This document shows, piece by piece, positions 26,082 to 34,801 of a DNA stretch of 64,000 bases (its first letter is position 1; each line of letters opens with the position of its first letter). The notes beneath the pieces were generated by a model. That model saw nothing but the letters and a program-made list of their open reading frames with translations, did not search any database and had not been told where the DNA came from. The stretch covers positions 2,480,001 through 2,544,000 of the forward strand of contig NZ_JAUTBF010000001.1 in the NCBI RefSeq assembly GCF_030818955.1. Reading direction: 5' to 3'. Source of the stretch: Microbacterium trichothecenolyticum. GTDB taxonomy: Bacteria > Actinomycetota > Actinomycetes > Actinomycetales > Microbacteriaceae. Both the position numbers and the translations under genes were made by a program.

Positions 26082-26162
26082 CCGTCGTGCGGAGTCGCGG
26101 CGCGACACCCCGGTCCGGGGTGACCGGATGCCGGGGTGTCGGCCGCGATGTCCGCACGACGG
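26082..26162. terminator. Long imperfect hairpin between convergent genes
   Basis: CCGTCGTGCGGA at 26082-26093 pairs with TCCGCACGACGG at 26151-26162. Inside, GACACCCCGG at 26104-26113 pairs with CCGGGGTGTC at 26131-26140. The hairpin lies between the stops of the metallopeptidase and CopC genes, so it is a good bidirectional terminator candidate, though it lacks a T tract. Confidence 0.6.
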
Positions 26163-26183
26163 TCGCCGTGGGACGCCGGGGCG

Positions 26184-26759
26184 TCACTCCTCGCGGGTGC
26201 GCCTGCCCAGGATGACGAACACGACGACGCCGACGACGACGACCGCACCGCCGCCGACGAGCAGGCCGAGCGCGAGACCGGGCATCGCCGCGCCGTTCGA
26301 CGACGGCTCGGTCGACGGCGCCTCGGTCGCATCGGCCGCGCTCGCGCAGGGCGAGTCGCTCGAGCCGGCCGAGGTGCTCGCCCCCGTCGAGGTGAACGCG
26401 AAGGTGCCCGAGACGGGGTGCCCGTCCGACGACACCGCGCGCCACTCGACGGTGTACGTCCCCGGCGCGCCGAGGGCGACCGGAACGGTGAGGGTCGGAC
26501 CCGCCAGCCCCACGCAGTCGGTCTCGTAGTGACGACCGTCGGGACCGAGCACGATGACGATGTTGCCGCCGTCGTACCCGAGCAGGTTGGCACTGAAGTC
26601 GAGCGTCACCTCCGACAGCGACGACACCGACGCACCGTCGGCGGGCGAGGTGGCGACGAGGCTGTCGTGAGCCGACGCGGCCTGCGCCCCACCCGTCACG
26701 GCGGCGACCACGATCGCCCCCACGGCCAGGGCCCGCACGACGGCGTTCGGTGCGCGCAT
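26184..26759 (-). CDS. CopC domain protein, membrane-anchored
   Basis: 191 aa. Signal peptide at 1-29 ending ASA, then His as the first mature residue (AHDSLVATSPADGASV). This N-terminal His is the copper ligand of CopC proteins. The Ig-like CopC domain runs to about 125 with SSDGHPVSGTFAF holding the second His. A Ser/Ala-rich linker and a C-terminal membrane helix (near 160-182) ending RRTREE follow. It is the third gene of a minus-strand group behind a YcnI-like protein, two bases after that gene's stop. Role: periplasmic-side copper binding and delivery. Confidence 0.85.
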   Translation of the reverse strand: MRAPNAVVRALAVGAIVVAAVTGGAQAASAHDSLVATSPADGASVSSLSEVTLDFSANLLGYDGGNIVIVLGPDGRHYETDCVGLAGPTLTVPVALGAPGTYTVEWRAVSSDGHPVSGTFAFTSTGASTSAGSSDSPCASAADATEAPSTEPSSNGAAMPGLALGLLVGGGAVVVVGVVVFVILGRRTREE

Positions 26760-26761
26760 GC

Positions 26762-27502
26762 TCAGCTGCGCTTCGAACGGCGAGCGAACGCGAGGGCGCC
26801 GAGCACGGCACCGGCGGCCGCCACGACCAGCGCCGCGATGCTCAGGCCGAGCGCGAGGCCCGAGGAGTCGCCCGACGACGCCGGTGCGGCGTCATGCGCG
26901 GTCGGCGCAGCGGATGCCGTGGCGTGGGCGCCGTGGCTGTGCCCGGCCGTGGGCGGGGTGTCGTTGATGTAGAGCACCGGTGCCGGCTCCAGCGTGTCGT
27001 CGGCGGCGACCTGGTCGGGCGTCGCCGCCCAGTCGACGACCGAGCCATCGGAGTAGGTCTGCTCGGCCGGGAGCACGAGATGCCCGGTATCGGGCACCGG
27101 TCCGAGCACGGCCGAGAAGATCTGGAACTGGTCCTGCCCGATGCCGACGCCGGGATCGGCCTGCCACACGATCCTCAGCGGCGCCTCGGTGAGGGTGTTG
27201 CCGTCGACCTCGACGGGCGCGGGCAGCGCGCCCTTCTCGACGGTGGCGGTCCACCCCGGAACGGGCTGCACGAGCACCGCGCTCAGCGGGGTGTCGGTGG
27301 GCAGGGTCACCTCGAGCTTGACGGTGGATGCCGTCTCCGACTCGGTCGGAACGCGGAAGTTCACCGTGGCGTAGCTGCCCGGAGTGGCGGTGTTCGGGTT
27401 GACGGTGACGTGGGCGGATGCCGCCAACGGCACGCCGATCGCGAGGGCCGCGCCGGCGGCCAGACCCACGAGGGTACGACGAAGAGTGGTCTTGCGAGAC
27501 AT
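26762..27502 (-). CDS. YcnI-like (DUF1775) copper-binding protein
   Basis: 246 aa. Signal peptide at 1-30, with cleavage likely after ASA so that the mature protein begins HVTVNPNTA. This N-terminal His plus a conserved Trp (PGWTATV) is the mono-histidine brace of YcnI that binds Cu(II). The DUF1775 domain extends to about 165, followed by a His-rich linker (HSHGAHATAS) and one C-terminal membrane helix with a positive tail. It lies in the same direction as the CopC gene (two bases apart) and 69 bp after a membrane protein gene. Copper import or chaperoning is the likely role. Confidence 0.87.
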   Translation of the reverse strand: MSRKTTLRRTLVGLAAGAALAIGVPLAASAHVTVNPNTATPGSYATVNFRVPTESETASTVKLEVTLPTDTPLSAVLVQPVPGWTATVEKGALPAPVEVDGNTLTEAPLRIVWQADPGVGIGQDQFQIFSAVLGPVPDTGHLVLPAEQTYSDGSVVDWAATPDQVAADDTLEPAPVLYINDTPPTAGHSHGAHATASAAPTAHDAAPASSGDSSGLALGLSIAALVVAAAGAVLGALAFARRSKRS

Positions 27503-27571
27503 GTTGCTGCTTTCTGCGGATGCGCACGCCGAACAGACACGGTGCGCGCGAAGGATGAGGGGTTGTGGAGG

Positions 27572-28174
27572 TCACGCCGCGAGCGGCGGACCCCGATGCC
27601 TCATCGGCGACAACATCGTCATCGCCATCGTCAGCAGCGGCGGCTCGGGCGCCGTGTTCGCACCGTGCACCTCGGGCGTCAGCCCCAGGAACGGCCGCAG
27701 AGCGCGCACGACCGCGACGAGGAAGCGCACGACCGCCTGCACCGCCTGCTCACCGCGGCCGAGGGCGACGACGGTGACGACCGCCGCGAGCGCGTGAGCC
27801 GCCCACATCCACGGCGAGTGCGACGCGTGCGCGGCCGGCAGGTGCGGTGCGGCCGCGGCGTCGAGGATGGCGGCGGCGCCGTGGTGTCCGGAGCCGGCGA
27901 CGACGGCACCCCCGCCCTGCAGGTCGAGCACGAGCAGGGAGTGGAACAACGCCTGGCTCAGCACGACGGCGATCGACAGGCGCCACCACGACAGCGACCG
28001 CCCCGCCAGCAGCACGCACACGGGTGCGGCCAGGCACAGGGCGAGCGCGATGTTGAGCGCGGGTGGCACCTCGGTGCCCACGGAGGAGTGAGAGACGGTC
28101 GCGACGAAGGTCGCGAGCGATGCCGCGGCGGCACCGCGACCCACGCGCTGCGCGCGCCCTGCTCTCGACGACAT
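27572..28174 (-). CDS. Membrane protein linked to the copC/ycnI group
   Basis: 200 aa with about five hydrophobic segments: near 16-30, 38-58, 62-85, 122-140 and 143-162. The loop between the third and fourth is His-rich (GSGHHGAA, APHLPAAHASHS), and TMAMTMLSPMRHR is Met-rich near the end. His/Met clusters plus the copper-binding neighbours suggest a metal-related membrane protein. I do not recognise a named family. It starts at ATG 28174 and is the promoter-proximal gene of the three. Confidence 0.7.
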   Translation of the reverse strand: MSSRAGRAQRVGRGAAAASLATFVATVSHSSVGTEVPPALNIALALCLAAPVCVLLAGRSLSWWRLSIAVVLSQALFHSLLVLDLQGGGAVVAGSGHHGAAAILDAAAAPHLPAAHASHSPWMWAAHALAAVVTVVALGRGEQAVQAVVRFLVAVVRALRPFLGLTPEVHGANTAPEPPLLTMAMTMLSPMRHRGPPLAA

Positions 28175-28455
28175 CGGACTCCTTCGTGACCAGCCTAAGC
28201 GGCGCGCCCGCACGGCGGCACTGAACCGAGTGCGGCCGGTGTCGAGACGACACCGCGATACTCGATGACCGTAGATCCTCCGACGGAGGCGATCACCGTC
28301 GAACGAGCAGTCCCGTCGTTCGCTCCGCGCGCGGGTGCGTGCAGAACTTCTCGCCTTCTCGAGGCTCGACGACCGGACCCTCGCAACCGCAATCCCTTCC
28401 GCGTCGAGGCATGTGCAACCGTGGTTCGGGATCAACACGTGCCAGGAAGGGCCGA

Positions 28456-29310
28456 ATGACCGCCGCAGCTGCTCTTGCCGACACCCTCGCCGCACACATC
28501 GACACCACCGGGTTCCGTGCCCACGGACTCCACGTGCGCGTCGGCGATGCCACCGCCACGCACGGGTGGAGTTCCGACGAACGCCGCGAGATCCACTCGG
28601 TGGCCAAGGCGGTGAGCGTGCTGGCCGCCGGCATCGCCGCCGACGAGGGGCTCATCGACCTCGACGGACCCGTCGCGGACATCGTCCCCGCGCGCGCCCC
28701 CGACCTGACGTTGCGGCACCTGCTCTCGATGTCGAGCGGCATCGACTACCCGTGGTCTCCGACGATGATGACCGACACCACCGATGTCGCGGCGGAGTTC
28801 CTCTCCCGCCCCTCCCTCGGTCGCCTCTTCCAGTACTCCAACGCCAGTACCTACACCGCGATGCACGTGCTGGCGCAGCGCGTCGGCGATGTCGCGGAGT
28901 ACCTCGGTCCGCGCCTGTTCGCCCCGCTCGGACTGAACGAGATCACATGGAACCGCTGCCCGAACGGCCGCGTGCTCGGGGGCGAGGGTCTCTCGCTGCG
29001 CACCGAAGAGATGGCACGCCTGGGTCTGCTGATTCGCGACCGGGGCGAGTGGCGCGGCGAGCGCCTGGTGTCGCCGGGGATCGTGGATGCCATGCACTCG
29101 CGGTGGATCGACACCGGCGGCACGGGCGACGGCTACCGCCGCTACGCCCTGGCGGGGTGGGACGGTCCTGGCGACGCGTGGCGGCTGCACGGCGCGTACG
29201 GGCAGCTGATCGTGTTCGCGAGCGAGGCGGTCGTGACGATCAGTGCCGATGATCACGCCGGCGCGGACGCCCTCGCGACCGCCATTGCCCGAGCGGCCGC
29301 TGCGCGCTGA
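28456..29310 (+). CDS. Serine hydrolase (class C beta-lactamase/DD-peptidase fold)
   Basis: 284 aa. The SxxK motif is Ser48-Val-Ala-Lys51 in REIHSVAKAVSVLAAG; the YxN equivalent is Tyr-Ser-Asn in FQYSNASTYTAM. LTLRHLLSMSSGIDYP is typical of the esterase/penicillin-binding branch. The C-terminal HGAYGQLIVF corresponds to the HxG triad region. No signal peptide is seen, so it is cytoplasmic. It is an esterase or aminohydrolase rather than a drug-resistance lactamase. ATG 28456 follows AGGAAGGGCCGA. Confidence 0.82.
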   Translation: MTAAAALADTLAAHIDTTGFRAHGLHVRVGDATATHGWSSDERREIHSVAKAVSVLAAGIAADEGLIDLDGPVADIVPARAPDLTLRHLLSMSSGIDYPWSPTMMTDTTDVAAEFLSRPSLGRLFQYSNASTYTAMHVLAQRVGDVAEYLGPRLFAPLGLNEITWNRCPNGRVLGGEGLSLRTEEMARLGLLIRDRGEWRGERLVSPGIVDAMHSRWIDTGGTGDGYRRYALAGWDGPGDAWRLHGAYGQLIVFASEAVVTISADDHAGADALATAIARAAAAR

Positions 29311-29425
29311 AGCGCCCGATGCGGCGGACGGGAGCACCGCGTGGCCGCTCGCCGTCCGTCACGGTCTGGCTACCATGCCGTGAACGACGTGCGCGTCGGA
29401 TTGCGCCCAGACCCCAGGACGCGTA

Positions 29426-30940
29426 ATGTCGCGCGCCGTGACTGACGAAAGTCGCGATGCCGGCGAAGAGACGCCGATCGCCAAGCGCATCCTCCTCGGC
29501 GAGCCGCTCACGTCGGAGAAACTCGACGAGCAGCTCCTCCCCAAGAAGATGGCGCTGCCGATCTTCGCCTCCGACGCCCTCTCCTCCGTCGCCTATGCCC
29601 CGCAGGAGCTGCTGATGATCCTGCTCATCGGCGGAACGGCCCTGCTGACTCTCAGCCCATGGGTCGCCATAGCCGTCGTGGTGCTGCTCATCGTGGTGGT
29701 GCTCAGCTACCGACAGCTCATCAAGGCGTACCCCTCGGGCGGCGGTGACTACGAGGTCGCCAGCAAGAACCTCGGCGAGGTGCCCGGTGTCGTGGTGGCG
29801 GCGGCCCTGCTCGTCGACTACGTGCTCACGGTGGCCGTGTCGGTGGCATCCGGGGTCGACAACATCATCTCGGCGCTGCCCGAGCTCAACCCGTTCCGCG
29901 TCGAGATCGCGGTCGGCTTCGTCATCCTCATCGTCATCGTGAATCTCCGCGGCGTGCGCGAGGCGTCGAGCGTCTTCGCGATCCCGACCTACCTGTTCAT
30001 CGGATCGGTCGCGGTGATGATCGTCGTCGGTCTCGCCCGCACGCTGTTCGGTGACGCGCCGATCGCCGAGAGCGCCCAATACGCGGTGCAAGCCGAGTCG
30101 CTCACGCAAGCGGCGCTGATTCTGCTCGTGCTGCGCGCCTTCTCGAGCGGCTGCTCGGCCCTGACGGGCGTGGAGGCCGTGTCCAACGGCGTGCCCGCTT
30201 TCCGCATGCCGAAGATCCGCAACGCCCAGACGACGCTGAGCATGATGGGCGGCATCGCCATCCTGCTGTTCTCGGGTCTGACGGCGCTCGCTTTGATCGC
30301 CGGGGTGCACTACGCCGAGAACCCGTGCCACCTCATCGGCTTCGACTGCGCGAACAACCCGCAACCGAGCCTCATGGCGCAGGTCGCCGCGGCCACGTTC
30401 GGCATGAACAGCATCCCGTTCTTCATCATCCAGGCCGCCACCGCGTGCGTGCTGCTGCTGGCCGCCAACACCGCGTTCAACGGCTTCCCGCTGCTGGGCG
30501 CGGTGCTCGCCCGCGACGGGTACGCCCCCAAGGCCCTGAACACCCGCGGCGACCGCCTCGTGTACTCGAACGGCATGATCATCCTCGGCATCGTCGCCAT
30601 CGGGGTGCTGATCGTCTACCAGGCCAACCTCACCACGCTGATCCAGCTGTACATCATCGGCGTGTTCGTGTCGTTCTCGCTCGGTCAGGTCGGCATGGTC
30701 AAGCATTGGCGCCGCGTGCTGCGGGGCCTGAAAGACCTTCCGTCCGCGGCGGCGAAGCAGCAGTCCGCGGCGATCGAGCGCCGCTCGGCGATCTCCGGCC
30801 TGTGGATCAACTCCCTCGGCGCGGCGATGACCGTGCTCGTGCTGGTCATCGTCACCATCACGAAGTTCACGCACGGCGCGTGGCTGGTGTTCATCGCGAT
30901 CCCGATCCTCGCCGTGCTGATGATCGGCGTGAACCGGTAA
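29426..30940 (+). CDS. KimA-like APC potassium permease, membrane part (frameshifted gene)
   Basis: 504 aa up to a TAA at 30938-30940. About 12 membrane segments follow a cytoplasmic start, with the signature LPIFASDALSSVAYAPQE near 45-62 found in the KimA (YdaO) branch of APC transporters, which import K+ at high affinity. The reading frame ends in a helix followed by GVNR, where relatives continue into a cytoplasmic domain of about 190 residues. That domain is present directly downstream but in another frame. The gene lies 1.9 kb from the kdp operon, which strengthens the potassium assignment. The gene is therefore broken, mis-sequenced or recoded at this point. Confidence 0.8.
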   Translation: MSRAVTDESRDAGEETPIAKRILLGEPLTSEKLDEQLLPKKMALPIFASDALSSVAYAPQELLMILLIGGTALLTLSPWVAIAVVVLLIVVVLSYRQLIKAYPSGGGDYEVASKNLGEVPGVVVAAALLVDYVLTVAVSVASGVDNIISALPELNPFRVEIAVGFVILIVIVNLRGVREASSVFAIPTYLFIGSVAVMIVVGLARTLFGDAPIAESAQYAVQAESLTQAALILLVLRAFSSGCSALTGVEAVSNGVPAFRMPKIRNAQTTLSMMGGIAILLFSGLTALALIAGVHYAENPCHLIGFDCANNPQPSLMAQVAAATFGMNSIPFFIIQAATACVLLLAANTAFNGFPLLGAVLARDGYAPKALNTRGDRLVYSNGMIILGIVAIGVLIVYQANLTTLIQLYIIGVFVSFSLGQVGMVKHWRRVLRGLKDLPSAAAKQQSAAIERRSAISGLWINSLGAAMTVLVLVIVTITKFTHGAWLVFIAIPILAVLMIGVNR

Positions 30941-31521
30941 ACTACCGCGACGTCGAGCACGAGATCCAGATGGATGACACGGTGCACTTCGGCTCGTCGG
31001 GCGACGTGGCGATCATCCTCGTGAACCGCCTGCAGAAGCCGGTCATGAAGGCGATCGACTACGCCCTCGCCGCCAAGCACGACAAGACCCTCGCGGTGCA
31101 CGTCGCCATCACGGAGGAAGAGGCGAACGAGCTGCAACGCGAGTGGGCCTCACACGACATGCCGATCCCGCTCGTGATCATCGAGTCGCCGTACCGCACC
31201 TACACCTCGCCGGTGTCGAGCTTCATCAAGAGCTACCGCGAGAAGCACGGCTCCGCGGTCGTCACGGTGTATCTGCCGCAGTTCATCGTCGGCCACTGGT
31301 GGGAGTCGATCCTGCACAACCGCCGCTCCCGCCGCCTCGCGCAGCAGCTCATGCTCGTGCACGGCGTGTCGATCACCCTGGTGCCGTGGCTGCTCGACTC
31401 CTCCGAGGTCATCTACGGTCGCCGTTCACGCCCCCTCCCGGGCCAACAGCGCGGTGGCCAGCCGGTCGCCCAGGTACCCCCGCACTTCCCGCGCAAGACG
31501 CCGCCCGGCTCGGCCTCCTGA
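30941..31521 (+). pseudogene. C-terminal cytoplasmic domain of the KimA-like permease, shifted frame
   Basis: The frame continuing after the TAA reads YRDVEHEIQMDDTVHFGSSG then DVAIILVNRLQKPVMKAID, as expected for the cytosolic domain of this transporter class. It ends with a Pro-rich tail at 31521. Between CGG and TACCGC there are five bases where three (one Tyr codon) would restore a single protein, so a two-base insertion or equivalent is implied. Separate translation from ATG 30970 is possible, but no good Shine-Dalgarno is seen. Confidence 0.75.
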
Positions 31522-31527
31522 GCCGTT

Positions 31528-31562
31528 CCGAACGTCCCTGCCGCACCGGTGGGGGCGTTCGG
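31528..31562 (+). terminator. Hairpin terminator after the permease gene
   Basis: CCGAACG followed by CCC pairs with GGG and CGTTCGG, with a 17-base central part. It begins seven bases after the stop at 31521. There is no T tract, as is common for hairpin terminators in high-GC actinobacteria. Confidence 0.6.
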
Positions 31563-31566
31563 CGTC

Positions 31567-31625
31567 GCGGGAGCCCCCGGACCGCGGGAGCCCCGGATGG
31601 CGGGAGCCCGCGACGGCGGGAGCCC
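31567..31625. repeat. Four-copy GCGGGAGCCC array
   Basis: Copies of GCGGGAGCCC start at about 31567, 31584, 31600 and 31616, a period of 16-17 bp. The array follows the terminator hairpin and precedes the PLDc_N gene. It may be slippage-generated. Confidence 0.55.
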
Positions 31626-31682
31626 GGCCCGCGCGTGAGGCGGCGGTAGACGCCGACGGGACTTCGCGAGAGGGTGGAGGGC

Positions 31683-32063
31683 ATGCCGATCCTCGCCCTG
31701 CTGACACTCACCGTCATGGTCATCGCGTTGATCGACGCCATCACACGACGCGACGACCAGGTCAAGCACATGCCGAAGTTCGTGTGGGTGTTCTTCATCG
31801 TGCTGCTGCCGCTGATCGGATCGATCCTGTGGTTCGCGCTCGGCCGGGAGTACGAGCCACGCTCGACGCCGATGTCGTTCGGCGACCCGCGGGGGTGGCA
31901 GAAGACGCCCGCTCCCTCGAACGCACCCGCGCCCCGGCACGACGCGCGCACGACCGAGCAGCAGATCGCCGACCTCGAGCGCGAGATGCACCTCGCCGAC
32001 CTCGAGGAGCAGGTGCGCCGTCGCCGCGCCGAGGGTGGGGCGGGCTCGGGCGCGGGAGACTGA
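31683..32063 (+). CDS. PLDc_N domain small membrane protein
   Basis: 126 aa. Two membrane segments (residues 1-18 and 34-52) frame a PLDc_N-type core (DDQVKHMPKFVWVFFIVLLP, then LIGSILWFALGRE), followed by a charged, coiled-coil-like tail (TTEQQIADLEREMHLADLEE then QVRRRRAE). Such domains occur at the N-terminus of cardiolipin synthases but here stand alone. ATG 31683 is used; a GTG three codons earlier is also possible. Function unknown. Confidence 0.78.
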   Translation: MPILALLTLTVMVIALIDAITRRDDQVKHMPKFVWVFFIVLLPLIGSILWFALGREYEPRSTPMSFGDPRGWQKTPAPSNAPAPRHDARTTEQQIADLEREMHLADLEEQVRRRRAEGGAGSGAGD

Positions 32064-32168
32064 GGCCGGGCGCGCCCGGACGGTGCTGCCCCGCTGAGCG
32101 CCGGAAGCACCAGGACGCCTTCCCGAAGCGCCCGGGTGTGCGGCCGAGGGCGCTGCGGCACGGACCCG

Positions 32169-32606
32169 TCAGTCGGTCGGGCGCCGACGCATGCGCTTGA
32201 CGTCGGTGCGCCGCTGCTTGGCCTGCAGGCGGCGCTCGGTCGATCCGCGGGTGGGCTTCGTCGCCCGCCGCGGCGGAGCCGGCGCCCGCACGGCCTCGGC
32301 GACCATCGCCGCCAAGCGTGCGCGTGCGGCGTCGCGATTGCGCACCTGCTGGCGGTGCTCCGCCGCGGCGATCGTCAGCACCCCGTCGACGAGGCGACCG
32401 CTCAGCCGGTCGGCGAGCCGCTCGCGCTGCACGCGGGACAAGGCGCTCGACCGCGCGGCATCCCAGATCAGCTCCACCCGCGAGTCGGCGGTGTTCACGC
32501 TCTGACCGCCCGGACCCGACGACCGCGAGAACCGCCACGACAGCTCCGACTCCGGGATCACGAGCCCCGCACCGACGGGGACGCCGGGGCCGTCGGAAGC
32601 GAGCAT
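32169..32606 (-). CDS. arfB: Peptide-release factor-like ribosome rescue protein
   Basis: 145 aa, class I release-factor domain without a codon-reading domain. The peptidyl-tRNA hydrolysis motif GPGGQSVNTADSRVEL has Gly33-Gly34-Gln35. The C-terminus from about 108 is strongly basic (RRLQAKQRRTDVKRMRRR), as needed to enter the empty mRNA channel. It would free stalled ribosomes on non-stop messages. It is divergent from the kdp unit across 271 bp. Confidence 0.9.
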   Translation of the reverse strand: MLASDGPGVPVGAGLVIPESELSWRFSRSSGPGGQSVNTADSRVELIWDAARSSALSRVQRERLADRLSGRLVDGVLTIAAAEHRQQVRNRDAARARLAAMVAEAVRAPAPPRRATKPTRGSTERRLQAKQRRTDVKRMRRRPTD

Positions 32607-32729
32607 GAGTCCATCATGCGCCCGTCGGGCGTCGCCCCTGCCCGTGCACGACCCCGGCATCCCCACCCTGATCCGCCGGAAGACGGCCTCGGAACCGCCG
32701 CGGTGCAGGAGTCGTGCTCGCTCCCACGC

Positions 32730-32780
32730 CCGTAAGCAGCCCGTATACGTCCGTCTACGCCCCCGTAGGGAAACCGTTAG
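32730..32780 (+). promoter_or_regulatory. Five phased CCGT boxes upstream of the kdp operon
   Basis: CCGT occurs at 32730, 32741, 32751, 32763 and 32774 (continuing AAG, ATA, CTA, AGG, TAG), so the spacings are 11, 10, 12 and 11 bp, one helical turn each. The array ends about 100 bp before the first kdp cistron. Direct repeats on one face of the helix suit an OmpR-type response regulator, KdpE being the obvious candidate. Confidence 0.55.
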
Positions 32781-32877
32781 GACGCTCGGATGCCACGACC
32801 CGGCACAGTTGGATCGATACGCGTGCCGCCCCGCGGCGCCCGCGTCCCGTCCGCGGATCACCGAACTTGGAGTCACC

Positions 32878-33027
32878 GTGCTCGATGCCCTCTTCCTCGC
32901 CGCGACCGCCGCGCTCTTCGCGCTGGTCGCCCTCGTCGCGGAAGGGGGTCGAGAAGCTGGGACCGGAGCCCCGTTCCTCGTCGCCCCGCACCACCTCGCA
33001 TCCGGGAGCGGCGGCTCCCACCCGTGA
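32878..33027 (+). CDS. Small single-helix membrane protein heading the kdp operon
   Basis: 49 aa from GTG 32878, preceded by TTGGAGTCACC, a good Shine-Dalgarno. The first 22 residues (starting LDALFLAATAALFALVALVA) form one membrane helix; the rest is a soluble Gly/His/Ser-rich tail. It ends 15 bases before kdpF. Small membrane ORFs at this place occur in other actinobacterial kdp operons. It could be a further accessory subunit beside KdpF; that role is inference. Confidence 0.6.
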   Translation: MLDALFLAATAALFALVALVAEGGREAGTGAPFLVAPHHLASGSGGSHP

Positions 33028-33042
33028 GAGCGGGGACCGCCC

Positions 33043-33132
33043 GTGATCTTCTTCTCGATCCTCGCCGCCGTCCTCGCGGTCGCCGCCGTGGTGTACCTCG
33101 TGGTCGCCCTCGTCCGCCCCGAGAAGTTCTGA
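33043..33132 (+). CDS. kdpF: KdpF, small subunit of the KdpFABC potassium pump
   Basis: 29 aa from GTG 33043. One membrane helix (residues 2-24) followed by the family ending VRPEKF. KdpF stabilises the KdpABC complex in the membrane. It ends one base before the kdpA ATG. Length and terminal motif are diagnostic in spite of its size. Confidence 0.88.
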   Translation: MIFFSILAAVLAVAAVVYLVVALVRPEKF

Positions 33133-33133
33133 C

Positions 33134-34801
33134 ATGGCGATCGTCCTGACCAGCCTCACCCTGATCGTCGCCCTGGGTCTGGCCTACCGCCCGCTCGGCG
33201 ACTACATCGCCCGCGTCTACACCGGCGAGCGCGACCTCGCCGTCGAACGCGGCACCTACCGCCTCATCGGCGTCGACGCACGCAGCGGGCAGACCTGGCA
33301 GGCGTACCTGCGTTCGGTGCTGCTGTTCTCGTTCGTCGGCGTCGTGATCGTCTACGCGATCATGCGCCTGCAGCCGGTGCTGCCGTACTCACTGGGCCTG
33401 GACGCCCCGAGTGAGGCACTGTCGTTCAACACGGCCGTCTCGTTCGTCACGAACACCAACTGGCAGTCGTACGGCGGCGAGTCCACGCTCGGCTACACGG
33501 TGCAGTTCGCCGCCCTCACGGTGCAGAACTTCGTCAGCGCCGCCGTCGGCATCGCCGTGGCCGTCGCTCTCGTGCGCGGCTTCGCGTATCGCCGGAGCGG
33601 GGTGATCGGCAACTTCTGGGTCGACCTCGTGCGCGGCACCTACCGCCTGCTGCTGCCGTTCTCGGTCGTCGCGGCGATCGTCCTGCTCGCGGGCGGGGTC
33701 ATCCAGAACCTCTCCGGATTCACGGATGCCACGACCCTCGCCGGCGCCGCACAGTCGATCCCGGGTGGGCCGGTGGCATCCCAAGAGGCGATCAAGCTGC
33801 TCGGCACGAACGGCGGCGGCATCTTCAACGTCAACTCGGCGCACCCGTTCGAGAATCCCGCACCCTGGACGAGTCTGTTCTCGATCTTCCTCATGCTCGT
33901 GATCCCGTTCTCGCTCCCCCGCGCGTTCGGCCGCATGGTCGGCGACGACCGCCAGGGCTACACGATCCTCGGCGTCATGGGCGCGATCTTCGTGGCATCC
34001 ACCGCCCTGCTCACCTGGGCCGAGCTGGCCGGTGCCGGCGCCGCCCCGCAGCTCGCGGGCGGCGCGATGGAGGGCAAGGAGGTGCGCTTCGGCATCTTCG
34101 GCTCGACGCTGTTCGGCTCCGCGAGCACCCTGACCTCGACCGGTGCCGTCAACTCGATGCACGACAGCTACACGGCGCTGGGCGGTGGGATGCCGATGCT
34201 CAACATGATGCTCGGCGAGATCGCCCCCGGCGGTGTCGGCTCGGGCCTGTACGGCATGCTGATCCTCGCCGTGATCGCGGTGTTCGTCGGCGGATTGCTC
34301 ATCGGTCGCACCCCCGAGTACCTCGGCAAGAAGATCGGACCGCGCGAGATCAAGCTCGCGAGCCTGTACATCCTCGTCACGCCCACGCTCGTGCTGGCGG
34401 GGACGGCGCTGAGCTTCGGCATTCCCGGCATCCGTTCCGATGTCGAGACGACGTCGATCCTGAACCCGGGCGTGCACGGCCTGAGCGAGGTGCTGTACGC
34501 CTTCACCTCGGCGGCGAACAACAACGGCTCGGCCTTCGCGGGGCTCACCGCGAACACCCCGTGGTTCAACACCGCGTTGGGCGTCGCGATGCTGCTCGGC
34601 CGCTTCTTGCCGATCGTGTTCGTGCTGGCCCTCGCGGGTGCGCTCGCGGCACAGGATGCCGTGCCCTCGACCGCCGGAACCCTGCCGACGCATCGCCCGC
34701 AGTTCGCCGGACTGCTGGCCGGCGTGGCCGTGATCGTGACGGCACTCACCTACTTCCCGGTCCTCACCCTCGGACCCCTCGCCGAAGGACTTGCCCGCTG
34801 A
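33134..34801 (+). CDS. kdpA: KdpA, potassium-binding channel subunit
   Basis: 555 aa with about ten membrane helices. It is the K+-selective subunit of the KdpFABC pump. The four filter regions are visible: [15 protein letters not shown] near 98, [20 protein letters not shown] near 223, [20 protein letters not shown] near 338, and [15 protein letters not shown] near 457. Its stop shares one base with the kdpB ATG. Confidence 0.97.
   Translation: MAIVLTSLTLIVALGLAYRPLGDYIARVYTGERDLAVERGTYRLIGVDARSGQTWQAYLRSVLLFSFVGVVIVYAIMRLQPVLPYSLGLDAPSEALSFNTAVSFVTNTNWQSYGGESTLGYTVQFAALTVQNFVSAAVGIAVAVALVRGFAYRRSGVIGNFWVDLVRGTYRLLLPFSVVAAIVLLAGGVIQNLSGFTDATTLAGAAQSIPGGPVASQEAIKLLGTNGGGIFNVNSAHPFENPAPWTSLFSIFLMLVIPFSLPRAFGRMVGDDRQGYTILGVMGAIFVASTALLTWAELAGAGAAPQLAGGAMEGKEVRFGIFGSTLFGSASTLTSTGAVNSMHDSYTALGGGMPMLNMMLGEIAPGGVGSGLYGMLILAVIAVFVGGLLIGRTPEYLGKKIGPREIKLASLYILVTPTLVLAGTALSFGIPGIRSDVETTSILNPGVHGLSEVLYAFTSAANNNGSAFAGLTANTPWFNTALGVAMLLGRFLPIVFVLALAGALAAQDAVPSTAGTLPTHRPQFAGLLAGVAVIVTALTYFPVLTLGPLAEGLAR

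Noticed and set aside
29311..29425. A c-di-AMP (ydaO-type) riboswitch before the KimA-like gene
   Set aside because: Only 115 bp are available and none of the conserved core pieces or pseudoknot arms is visible.
30938..30942. Programmed frameshift in the KimA-like gene
   Set aside because: No slippery heptamer, stimulator hairpin or internal Shine-Dalgarno is seen at the site; mutation or sequence error is simpler.
31567..31625. A CRISPR-like array
   Set aside because: The units are only 10 bp with 6-7 bp between them and no cas gene is near. No CRISPR array was found anywhere in the window.
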